Under the pieces are notes generated by a model, which had not been told where the DNA came from, searched no databases, and was given only the letters and a program-made list of their open reading frames with translations. A stretch of 5,174 nucleotides of DNA from an uncultured Rhodospirillaceae bacterium (GTDB lineage Bacteria > Pseudomonadota > Alphaproteobacteria > MPNO01). The position numbers were made by a program, and so were the translations under genes. The DNA lies in the NCBI GenBank assembly GCA_937916005.1, contig CALGIA010000017.1:1-5174 (forward strand), written 5' to 3'. Numbering within the stretch: the first letter of the stretch is position 1; every line of letters begins with the position of its first letter. Of the stretch, positions 1 through 5,174 are shown in pieces.

Positions 1-47
1 TATGCGGCCCAATAACCCCACACTCAACGCTCAAACCCGCTTCTTAA

Positions 48-67
48 CGGCGGACGAGCGACCGCCG
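48..67 (-). terminator. possible weak terminator hairpin after the monooxygenase gene
   Basis: CGGCGG (48-53) and CCGCCG (62-67) form a 6-bp GC-rich stem with an 8-base loop, starting only two bases after the monooxygenase stop codon. On the minus strand it is followed by TTAAGAAG rather than a uridine run, so intrinsic termination is doubtful. Positions 1-47 show nothing else recognisable. Confidence 0.3.
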
Positions 68-69
68 CG

Positions 70-1296
70 TCACCGTCCCACCATGTCCAGACTATAGCGC
101 GCGATGTTCTTGTAGCGGTCCGATATGGCCGCCAGTTCCGCCGGGTCGATGACATCCTCGATGGTCTTGAACCTTTCACCGCCGGTCAGGGCATCCACGG
201 TTTCGATGATGTAATCCGGCGGCTGGTCGCGGTTGGTCAGCACGATCTCGCTCGTCACATCGCGCCGTTCATCCTCATAGGCAAGCAGCGCCGCCATCGG
301 GTCGTCACATTGGTCCAGCCGCCTGGCCAGCGCTTCCGCGTCCAGAATGGCCTGGGCGCCGCCATTGCCGCCGCGCGGATACATGGGGTGCGCCGCGTCG
401 CCCATCAGGGTGACCCGGTCGAAGGTCCATCGGTCGATGGGGTCCCGGTCGACCATGGGATATTCCAGAATGAATTCCGCCCCGGCGATCAGCCGGGGAA
501 TGTCGAGCCAGTCAAACCGCCAATCGGCGAACGGCTCGATAAAATCCTCGATCCTCCCCGGTGTGGCCCAGTTGTTGAGCTTGTGGTCGTCGCGCGGCTG
601 TTCGGTGTTCCAGTTGATGAGCTGGGTGCCGTCGTCGAACTGGCGAATTGGATAGATCACCATCTTGCCGCGCGCCACCGTGCCGATCCGGGTGACGCTG
701 GCCCCGGTCAGGAAAGGTTTCCGCCGGGTGACGCCGCGCCACATGTTGATACCGCCGAATTGCGGCGCACCTTCCGATGGATGGAACTGCCGCCGCACGG
801 CGGAATGGAAACCGTCGGCGGCGATGGCGACGGAACCGGTTGCCGTCGCCCCATTGTCAAAGCGGACGGTGACCCCGGCCGCATCCTGCTCAATTCCGGC
901 GCAGCGATGGTCGAGCCGCACCGCATCGGGCCCCAGCCGGTCTCGGGCGGCGTCGAACAGCACCTTGTGAAGATCGGCGCGGTGGATCGAGAAATGCGGG
1001 TGCTTGTATCCGGCGAACCGGCCGCAGGGCTCGGCGAAGATGGCCTGGCCGTGCCGGTTGAAATAGGCGAATTCGCGGGCCTCAACCCCGTGGGCCTTCA
1101 ATTCCGGCTCAAGCCCCAGGGCGGTCAGCTCGCGGATCGCGTGGGGCAGCATGTTGATGCCGACCCCCAGCGGCCTGAATTCAGGCGCGGCTTCGAAAAC
1201 CCGGCAGGACAGCCCGCGCGCCCGCAGCGCCAGCGCCAGCGTCAACCCCCCGATCCCGCCGCCGATGATAACTATCCCCGGTTTCTCGCCCGTCAT
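70..1296 (-). CDS. FAD-dependent monooxygenase (class A flavoprotein hydroxylase family)
   Basis: Predicted cytoplasmic flavoprotein of 408 residues, a normal length for single-component NAD(P)H/FAD hydroxylases of the salicylate / 3-hydroxybenzoate hydroxylase type. Visible motifs are the Rossmann dinucleotide fold GGGIGG at residues 12-17 with acidic E35 ending the second strand, the DG motif (AADGFHSAVR, D161-G162) and the C-terminal FAD-ribityl GD motif (LMGDAAHPMYP, G299-D300). From memory the whole chain resembles the 'flavin-dependent oxidoreductase' group with LGVGIN, YFNRHGQ and EYPMVDRDP blocks; members typically hydroxylate aromatic or heteroaromatic rings, but the substrate cannot be read here. 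The frame stays open upstream to an ATG at 1455, with another in-frame ATG at 1413. The start at 1296 is chosen because the Rossmann strand normally lies within about ten residues of the N-terminus and the extra residues look non-conserved. No clear Shine-Dalgarno precedes it, so the start is less sure than the family. The gene stops with TGA. Confidence 0.93.
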   Translation of the reverse strand: MTGEKPGIVIIGGGIGGLTLALALRARGLSCRVFEAAPEFRPLGVGINMLPHAIRELTALGLEPELKAHGVEAREFAYFNRHGQAIFAEPCGRFAGYKHPHFSIHRADLHKVLFDAARDRLGPDAVRLDHRCAGIEQDAAGVTVRFDNGATATGSVAIAADGFHSAVRRQFHPSEGAPQFGGINMWRGVTRRKPFLTGASVTRIGTVARGKMVIYPIRQFDDGTQLINWNTEQPRDDHKLNNWATPGRIEDFIEPFADWRFDWLDIPRLIAGAEFILEYPMVDRDPIDRWTFDRVTLMGDAAHPMYPRGGNGGAQAILDAEALARRLDQCDDPMAALLAYEDERRDVTSEIVLTNRDQPPDYIIETVDALTGGERFKTIEDVIDPAELAAISDRYKNIARYSLDMVGR

Positions 1297-1483
1297 CTGG
1301 GGAACGATGAACCGGATCAGCGGATCAGTCAACTGGGAGGGGATTGCACAGGGCGAAACTTTGAAATGTCCGGTGTCGGAGTAACAGCGGGTATGAATTA
1401 CGGTCGCTACCATGTCCGTTAAGTGCTGCCACCTCAACCGATCGACGCAACACAAATTGCCTTGTCACGATTGCAGAACCCTG

Positions 1484-1510
1484 TTGATCAATTGGGCTAC
1501 CCTAGATCAA
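1484..1510. repeat. inverted repeat between the membrane-protein and monooxygenase genes
   Basis: TTGATC (1484-1489) and GATCAA (1505-1510) are inverted around an inner GGG/CCC pairing. The left arm is also part of an 8-bp palindrome, TTGATCAA (1484-1491). It lies about 45 bases downstream of the membrane-protein stop and roughly 190 bases upstream of the chosen monooxygenase start. It could be a weak terminator or an operator; there is no T-run. The remainder of 1297-1554 shows no convincing gene or promoter. Confidence 0.3.
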
Positions 1511-1554
1511 GACGGCCGTGATATTTTGGCGCAGTGCTTAGATCGTCGCAGTGT

Positions 1555-2166
1555 TCAGATGCCAGTGGCGAAACGGGTCATGATCACGATGATCAGCACC
1601 TGCATCACGCCCTGCGATGCGACGACGTAGAAGAAGAATTTGAACAGCCGGTCGAAGCGCTGCATATCCGGCTCCCGTTTGCGCATCTCGAAATAGGCTT
1701 TGAGTTCGATCGGCAAAATCAAGCAGACGCCTTGAACGGTGAGGATCGTGGTGATCATCAGCGCCGCGATCACCCACCACTTGTCCGGATAATCCAGATC
1801 CAGATAGCCGGCTTGGACAGCCAGGAACCAGCCCGTGTTGGCGGTGATGATCGACAGAGTGGTCATGATGAACAGGGTGCGCGGCACCAACCGGCCCATG
1901 ACGGCGCGGCGGGTCTCAAAATCGAGCTTGCGCAGGACCGGACCGACCACGAACCCCATGAACAAATCCACGCCGGTCCATAACAACCCACAGAAGACGT
2001 GCACGAAGTTGAGAAACCACGCATCATCGCTCTTGATGGCCGCCACCATCACCAGGAGCGCCGCCCCGACCCACCACAGATTGACCAGCCGGATGGGACC
2101 GACGGGACTGGTTGGGGCCTGAACCGGTTGTTCCGTCAAGGACCGACCCAACCGACCGCGCAGCAT
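1555..2166 (-). CDS. Five-helix inner-membrane protein of unknown function
   Basis: This 203-residue protein has a hydrophilic N-terminus of about 27 residues followed by five hydrophobic stretches long enough to span the membrane: roughly residues 28-44, 50-78, 97-121, 130-153 and 175-198. Charged loops lie between them, notably RKLDFETRR (79-87) and a basic/acidic loop at 157-176. The second helix carries a histidine (H56) in the pattern FVHVFCGLLWTG. That His-x(n)-G-x-x-W-x-G arrangement recalls small integral membrane families such as DUF2269 and CopD-like proteins, but I do not recognise the family with certainty and would not assign heme or metal binding from it. The ATG at 2166 is the first Met in frame; GAAAAG just upstream is at best a weak ribosome binding site. 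The next gene on the strand is the monooxygenase, about 260 bases downstream, so co-transcription is possible but unproven. Confidence 0.85.
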   Translation of the reverse strand: MLRGRLGRSLTEQPVQAPTSPVGPIRLVNLWWVGAALLVMVAAIKSDDAWFLNFVHVFCGLLWTGVDLFMGFVVGPVLRKLDFETRRAVMGRLVPRTLFIMTTLSIITANTGWFLAVQAGYLDLDYPDKWWVIAALMITTILTVQGVCLILPIELKAYFEMRKREPDMQRFDRLFKFFFYVVASQGVMQVLIIVIMTRFATGI

Positions 2167-2373
2167 TTGCTTTTCAGATACATAAGCGTCTCCGTTTCGC
2201 CACCGTCCATGGAAGTCTCGAGTAATCTGCGTTTATAGTATTTGTTGTGATTAGCTGGGCAGCCAAAACATATGCTGCACGTCTTATCGAGAACACACTA
2301 CCTGATCGCCCACAAGCTCGGCTCCTGGGGGTGAAGCGGACGATTCCAATTTTTCTTCAGAATTCCATTCACT

Positions 2374-2451
2374 GCATGTCCGATGTTGGGGGTAAAGGAG
2401 AAGTCGATCCGCATCGCCGGGACTTCCGTTTCGTGCCACTTCCGGACATGC
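2374..2451. repeat. possible degenerate dispersed intergenic element bounded by a 9-bp inverted repeat
   Basis: GCATGTCCG (2374-2382) and CGGACATGC (2443-2451) are perfect inverted repeats bounding 78 bases. Inside lie a second inverted pair, AAGTC (2401-2405) / GACTT (2421-2425), and a short direct repeat ACTTCCG (2422-2428 and 2438-2444). The plus-strand conceptual peptide (around SDVGGKGEVDP) resembles, from memory, the spurious peptides annotated across intergenic repeats in alphaproteobacterial genomes. The inverted repeats are seen directly; membership of a multicopy family is inference. Confidence 0.4.
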
Positions 2452-2536
2452 GGGAATTGCTGGCAACACCAACCATTGCGCGATGTCGTCCGTTGTGGCT
2501 TGTCACTCCGGCAGTCTGGCTATGCGGAGGATTTGC

Positions 2537-2565
2537 ACCAAGCGTTTGGTTTCCAATGTAATTGG
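2537..2565 (-). terminator. two small hairpins after the beta-barrel gene, possible weak terminator
   Basis: Two adjacent inverted repeats lie about 30-55 bases beyond the barrel gene's stop: CCAAT-GTA-ATTGG (2553-2565) and ACCAA-GCGT-TTGGT (2537-2550). Each has a 5-bp stem. No uridine tract follows on the minus strand, so any terminator role is weakly supported. Confidence 0.25.
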
Positions 2566-2593
2566 TTGATGGTCGGCCCACCTGTGCCAACGT

Positions 2594-3550
2594 TCAGAAT
2601 CTTGCGCCGATCGAGATCGTCACGATGTTTTCGGTGAAATCGGATGACGCCAGGTTCGACTGAGCATTGATATATTCGTAATCGAACTTAGCGAAGACAT
2701 GGCGGGAAAGATCGGCGTCGAGGCCGAGATTGAGGGTCGTGCGCTCGTCTTCCCGCTCTGCGCCGATGCTGGAGGTGACGCTGGAATAATCCTTGTCCGA
2801 ATATTTCACCCCGGCGTTGAGCACCGGATTGAAAGCCTCCAGTCCGCCGACCGAGACCGGCAGCTTGAGGCGTACATGAAAAATATGCCCGAAATAATCA
2901 AATTCATCGCTGTCGGTGTTTTCGTCCTCTGCCTGATACCCGAACGACAGATATGCCTTGCTGTCCATGAAGAACAGAAAATTGTCGATCGTTCCCGAAT
3001 TCAGACCGGCATCCCGGCCGTCATTGGAACTGCTGATGAAATCCTTGTTCTGATAATTATAGCGCAGGCTCACATACCAGCTGTCGGTGACGCTGTAGCC
3101 CAGCGTCGGCGTGATGCTGTTCAAGGATAGAAAATCATCGCCGCCGAGAAAAGTCCGGCCGTAAAGGTAATTCAGCCCGACATCGAAGCCATTGATTTCC
3201 TTCTCAACCGACCCGGAAAACAGGTGGGATTGAAGATCGAAGCTGGACAAATCTTGATACAGGGATTGGGAAAAATCGTAGGAAAGCTGGAGCCCGAAAT
3301 CTTTCCCCGCGTCGGGGCGGTATGATCCGGAGGCTTCAATTACGGCCGCTGTGTCGGACAGATTCGAGGTACTGTCGATTTCATCGGTCGTGACGTTGTC
3401 GTCATACTGGAACCCGGCCGAGCCGGACACGTTCCACGACTTTCCAGCGCCATAACCGGCATGCGCCCCGTTCGTGACCGTCGCCAACAGCGAGACGCCC
3501 ACCAGCAGTGTCGACGCTAGATAGCGAATGCGTGATTTAGACTTCAACAC
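2594..3550 (-). CDS. Outer-membrane beta-barrel protein, putative porin-like
   Basis: A 318-residue exported protein. Residues 1-31 form a Sec signal peptide: basic MLKSKSRIRY, a hydrophobic core at 11-26, then AHA (29-31) as the likely cleavage site before GYG. The mature chain is rich in alternating polar/aromatic strands typical of an outer-membrane barrel, for example around 40-50, 84-96, 122-133, 146-168, 197-206, 220-234, 242-251, 270-281 and 284-293. Loops between them are acidic or Ser/Asn-rich, and the chain ends TISIGARF, the terminal phenylalanine being the usual Bam recognition signal. The FQYDDNV sequence after the signal peptide is a pattern I associate with putative beta-barrel porin families (BBP2-type) and with Slam-like barrels; which of these, or what it transports, cannot be decided here. 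The start is GTG: an in-frame TAA lies six codons upstream, there is no nearby ATG in frame, and AAGGGA sits 8 bases before the GTG. Confidence 0.9.
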   Translation of the reverse strand: MLKSKSRIRYLASTLLVGVSLLATVTNGAHAGYGAGKSWNVSGSAGFQYDDNVTTDEIDSTSNLSDTAAVIEASGSYRPDAGKDFGLQLSYDFSQSLYQDLSSFDLQSHLFSGSVEKEINGFDVGLNYLYGRTFLGGDDFLSLNSITPTLGYSVTDSWYVSLRYNYQNKDFISSSNDGRDAGLNSGTIDNFLFFMDSKAYLSFGYQAEDENTDSDEFDYFGHIFHVRLKLPVSVGGLEAFNPVLNAGVKYSDKDYSSVTSSIGAEREDERTTLNLGLDADLSRHVFAKFDYEYINAQSNLASSDFTENIVTISIGARF

Positions 3551-3558
3551 TATGATCG

Positions 3559-3564
3559 TCCCTT
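3559..3564 (-). promoter_or_regulatory. ribosome binding site fixing the GTG start of the barrel gene
   Basis: AAGGGA on the minus strand, 8 bases before the GTG at 3550. It is the main evidence for the non-ATG start, together with the in-frame stop just upstream. Confidence 0.65.
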
Positions 3565-3601
3565 AAATGGCCCGCGATACCCTAACGGTTGCCGAATTAA
3601 T

Positions 3602-3629
3602 TTTTTAGATCGAGCCGACCATACAACAA
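3602..3629 (-). promoter_or_regulatory. possible sigma70-type promoter for the barrel gene
   Basis: On the minus strand TTGTTG (3624-3629) is followed after 16 bases by TAAAAA (3602-3607), about 50 bases before the GTG start. It lies between the upstream gene's terminator and the barrel gene, where a promoter is expected. The -10 match is imperfect. Confidence 0.35.
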
Positions 3630-3669
3630 CTATGTGGAGTTCATCGAGAATTATTACGCATTGCAAAGA

Positions 3670-3702
3670 AAACGCCCCGGCGGGCACGTCGCCGGGGCGT
3701 TT
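3670..3702 (-). terminator. strong Rho-independent terminator of the coiled-coil gene
   Basis: A perfect 13-bp inverted repeat (3670-3682 with 3690-3702; core CGCCCCGGCG) encloses a 7-base loop. It begins 22 bases after the coiled-coil gene's stop codon. On the minus strand the stem runs straight into TTTTCTTT, a good uridine-rich tail. In the plus direction only GTTTG follows, so it is mainly a minus-strand terminator. It separates the coiled-coil gene transcriptionally from the barrel gene. Confidence 0.88.
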
Positions 3703-3724
3703 GTCATGGGAGTCGGGCCGAATA

Positions 3725-4924
3725 TCAGGATTTCTTGCCCTTTGCCGCATTCTTGGCATTATTTTTAGCCGCCTGTTTTACCGCTGCTTTTGCAGCGCTT
3801 TTCGCTGCATTTTTAGCGGCAGATTTGGCTGCGCCCTTGGCGGCACCTTTAGCAGCGGTCTTTGCGGCAGATTTGGCTGCGGTTTTGGCTGCGCCTTTGG
3901 CCGCTCCCTTAGCCGCCCCCTTGGCGGCGCTTTTTGCCGCATCGCCTGCAGCGTCCTTACTCGCGAACTTGCCGTCAAACCGTTCGATCTTGGCCATGAA
4001 CTTCTGTTCGCTGCTCTCGGCCTTGTCCAGGAACTTGTCGTTCCCGGTTTTTTCCGCGAGATAGAGGAACTTCGCTTTCGATTCCAGCGCCTTGGTCAGT
4101 GAATTGATCTGCAGCTTGTTGAAATCGCCATCCAGCACCAGTTGCAGGTGCTCGGCATCAATATCAACGCCGAACTTGTTATGGATCGCATTGTTCAGAG
4201 ACCGGTTGAGAGCAAAAACCTGCTCAGGCTCGAGCTGTTCGACAAGGGTTTCGACCTCCGTCTTTTCAGCATCGAATTTTTGCTGTGCCGAATCAATTTC
4301 ACCCTGAACGCCTTTGAGTTTGGTGTCCGCCTCAGTGACCGCCGTCTCGGCCTCGGTTAGGGCCTGAACGGCATCGGCATTCTCTGTTTGGACCTGGGTC
4401 AGCGTAGTATTCGCATCCGAAAGCAAATCGGACGCCTCCGTTTCCTTCAGCTCCAGTTCCTTGATGTCCGCCTCAAGGGCGGCAATCTGGATGGCATTCG
4501 AAACTGGATCCAATTTCAGCTCGGTAAGCTCACCATCTTTCGTTTCGATATCCGTCTGCAACGCCTTTAACGCCGTGTCCGCGTTTTTGACGGCAGTTTC
4601 GGCGTCGGAAATTTCCATCAGGTCGGTCGCGTTATCGGTTTGGACCTGCAAAAGATCCGCCTCGGCATCTTTGAAATCCGATTCCGCGGTCGCCAGGTCG
4701 TCCGCCAGCGCAGACTGGGTTTCTTCCAGTTCCGCCGCATCGTCCCGCAGCATGGTCTCGATCAAGCGGTTCGGATCGAAGAATTTCGAACCGTCCTCGG
4801 TGGTCGATATGTTGACCGGTTCCGGTTCGGTCACCGTCTGCGCCATAGCGGAAACCGAAATCCCGGTAACAGCCGAAACAATTGCGCCGCCCATCAGCAT
4901 GCGCTTAAGAAAGAGATTCTTCAT
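3725..4924 (-). CDS. Exported acidic coiled-coil protein with a lysine/alanine (xAAK) repeat tail
   Basis: This 399-residue protein is not one I recognise. Residues 1-28 look like a Sec signal peptide (basic MKNLFLKR, hydrophobic core 9-25, AMA at 26-28 before Q29), so the mature protein should be periplasmic or surface-located. Residues about 60-230 are heptad-rich, Ala/Leu/Glu/Asp/Thr-rich and almost certainly a long coiled coil; by my count residues 29-230 hold about 51 acidic and 14 basic residues. Residues 231-320 look like a compact helical domain (EPEQVFALNRSLNN, FGVDIDAEHL, then LDGDFNKLQINSLTKALE). Residues 328-399 are a Lys/Ala tail with lysine at every fourth position from K331 to K395. 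The body/tail layout recalls HBHA, TolA domain II and histone-H1-like tails, but this is architectural analogy only. The ATG at 4924 is preferred over in-frame ATGs at 4939 and 4957 because AAAGGTA lies 5 bases upstream and the signal peptide then starts at residue 1. Confidence 0.88.
   Translation of the reverse strand: MKNLFLKRMLMGGAIVSAVTGISVSAMAQTVTEPEPVNISTTEDGSKFFDPNRLIETMLRDDAAELEETQSALADDLATAESDFKDAEADLLQVQTDNATDLMEISDAETAVKNADTALKALQTDIETKDGELTELKLDPVSNAIQIAALEADIKELELKETEASDLLSDANTTLTQVQTENADAVQALTEAETAVTEADTKLKGVQGEIDSAQQKFDAEKTEVETLVEQLEPEQVFALNRSLNNAIHNKFGVDIDAEHLQLVLDGDFNKLQINSLTKALESKAKFLYLAEKTGNDKFLDKAESSEQKFMAKIERFDGKFASKDAAGDAAKSAAKGAAKGAAKGAAKTAAKSAAKTAAKGAAKGAAKSAAKNAAKSAAKAAVKQAAKNNAKNAAKGKKS
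3728..3943 (-). repeat. tandem xAAK tetrapeptide-coding tail (17 lysine-terminated tetrads)
   Basis: Codons 328-399 of the coiled-coil gene encode an uninterrupted series of 4-residue units, x-Ala-Ala-Lys, with x mostly Gly, Ser, Thr or Asn; AVK at 381-383 and NAK at 389-391 are the exceptions. I count 19 lysines and one acidic residue in 72 positions. The 12-base units use different synonymous codons. One 18-base stretch starting GCGGCAGATTTGG (plus-strand reading) recurs exactly at 3816-3833 and 3864-3881, 48 bases or four tetrads apart. Confidence 0.9.
4283..4669 (-). repeat. internal duplication within the coiled coil (84-residue offset)
   Basis: Residues about 86-130 (DNA 4535-4669) and 170-214 (DNA 4283-4417) of the coiled-coil protein align without gaps: QVQTDNA (93-99) with QVQTENA (177-183), and DAETAVKNADTALK (107-120) with EAETAVTEADTKLK (191-204). 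The offset is 84 residues, exactly 12 heptads, which keeps coiled-coil register. The DNA also keeps GTTTGGACCTG at 4638-4648 and 4386-4396, 252 bases apart. Confidence 0.7.
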
Positions 4925-4929
4925 TTGAC

Positions 4930-4936
4930 TACCTTT
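4930..4936 (-). promoter_or_regulatory. ribosome binding site of the coiled-coil gene
   Basis: AAAGGTA on the minus strand, 5 bases before the ATG at 4924. It selects this start over the in-frame ATGs at 4939 (inside which it would be coding) and 4957. Confidence 0.6.
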
Positions 4937-4975
4937 CATACGCCGTAACGGATCCACTCGAAGCTCCAGCTTCTT

Positions 4976-5004
4976 TTGCGGTCAGGGCAATCGCCCAACC
5001 GCAA
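4976..5004 (-). other. hairpin in the leader of the coiled-coil gene
   Basis: TTGCGGT (4976-4982) pairs with ACCGCAA (4998-5004), and GGGC (4985-4988) pairs with GCCC (4993-4996) around a 4-base loop, giving an 11-bp interrupted stem. It sits about 50 bases upstream of the start codon and has no T-tract in either direction, so it is not an obvious terminator. A smaller palindromic hairpin follows at 4960-4973 (GAAGC/GCTTC). Both would lie in the 5' untranslated RNA if transcription starts in the AT-rich region beyond. Confidence 0.45.
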
Positions 5005-5040
5005 CCGATGATCTTCGACTTCCCGTCACATTCCCTAAAA

Positions 5041-5174
5041 TTACAGCAATATTTTGTGTATTCGTTATTGAGCTCAATATAGCAAATTTACAAATCGAAG
5101 GGGAAAGTTTCGAATCCAATTTTGCTAAACGTCAAATGATATTCACTGAAAATACACTCAATTCTTTCTCTATT
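5041..5174 (-). promoter_or_regulatory. AT-rich region likely holding the promoter of the coiled-coil gene
   Basis: Positions 5041-5160 are about 31% GC by hand count, far below the coding DNA. Several hexamers resemble sigma70 elements on the minus strand (TTGACG at 5130-5135, TATATT at 5076-5081, TTGAGC within the palindrome), but no pair with ideal spacing stands out. No open frame of note is seen up to the window edge. Confidence 0.4.
5066..5079. promoter_or_regulatory. 14-bp palindrome in the AT-rich promoter region, possible operator
   Basis: TATTGAGCTCAATA is a perfect 14-bp palindrome about 140-155 bases upstream of the coiled-coil gene. It overlaps TATATT on the minus strand (5076-5081), a candidate -10 element, although I see no good -35 seventeen bases upstream. 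A dimeric repressor or activator site is a reasonable reading, but no specific regulator can be named. Confidence 0.4.

Larger units (their letters stand above)
2167..2593. other. gene-free intergenic region with no convincing coding sequence
   Basis: These 427 bases separate the barrel gene from the membrane-protein gene. Base composition is visibly less GC-rich than the flanking genes. Short open frames occur on both strands, but they overlap one another, lack ribosome binding sites and encode Cys/Trp/Pro/Arg-rich sequences with no domain pattern. The part nearest the membrane-protein gene should hold its promoter; an AT-rich stretch around 2229-2252 (TACTATAAA on the minus strand) could be a -10 element, but I see no matching -35. 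The central part carries the inverted-repeat element listed separately. Confidence 0.6.

Noticed and set aside
310..1422. 370-residue open frame on the plus strand
   Set aside because: It lies wholly opposite the monooxygenase gene, which has clear FAD motifs; the plus-strand translation is Pro/Gly/Arg-rich with no domain, as expected for an antisense frame in GC-rich DNA.
1534..1983. 149-residue His/Asp/Gln-rich plus-strand frame
   Set aside because: It is antisense to the five-helix membrane protein, whose regular hydrophobic segments make it the real gene.
2247..2561. 104-residue plus-strand frame in the intergenic region
   Set aside because: No ribosome binding site, atypical composition, overlaps other equally poor frames, and covers the inverted-repeat element; more likely a spurious frame over a repeat.
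3550..3759. 69-residue minus-strand frame overlapping the barrel gene start
   Set aside because: It spans the strong terminator and the barrel gene's promoter and leader, overlaps the end of the coiled-coil gene, and has no recognisable features.
3728..3943. Reading the Lys/Ala tail as a cytoplasmic histone-like DNA-binding domain
   Set aside because: The N-terminal signal peptide with an AMA cleavage site argues for export; a nucleoid role would need that prediction to be wrong.
3632..4102. Plus-strand frames rich in Phe/Ala/Leu or Gly/Cys/Phe opposite the xAAK tail (also 3735-4064)
   Set aside because: Their repetitive hydrophobic look is the antisense shadow of the Lys/Ala repeat; they also run across or start near the terminator and lack ribosome binding sites.

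Overview
The window carries four protein genes, all on the minus strand, so transcription runs from right to left. The coding DNA is GC-rich. Two products have Sec-type signal peptides, and one of these is an outer-membrane beta-barrel ending in phenylalanine. This points to a Gram-negative proteobacterium, most likely an alphaproteobacterium; that narrower placement is an inference from protein style and base composition, since no marker gene is present.

Right to left: (1) An AT-rich leader (about 31% GC over 5041-5160) contains a 14-bp palindrome and a hairpin. It precedes a 399-residue exported protein with a long acidic coiled coil (including an 84-residue-offset internal repeat), a small predicted helical domain and a lysine/alanine tail of 17 consecutive xAAK-type tetrapeptides. 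A strong 13-bp-stem terminator closes this unit. (2) A 318-residue outer-membrane beta-barrel protein starts at GTG with a well-spaced ribosome binding site and its own likely promoter. (3) A gene-free stretch of about 430 bases holds inverted repeats and may be a degenerate dispersed intergenic element. (4) A 203-residue protein with five predicted membrane helices is of unknown function. (5) A 408-residue FAD-dependent aromatic-ring-type monooxygenase closes the window, with its stop 70 bases from the left edge.

The two right-hand genes both act in the envelope but are separated by a terminator, so they are neighbours rather than a proven operon. The two left-hand genes share a strand, with a gap of about 260 bases. 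No RNA genes, CRISPR arrays, insertion sequences or phage genes were seen. The most unusual item is the exported coiled-coil protein, whose strongly acidic body and strongly basic tail resemble in architecture, though not demonstrably in descent, polycation-tailed proteins such as mycobacterial HBHA.
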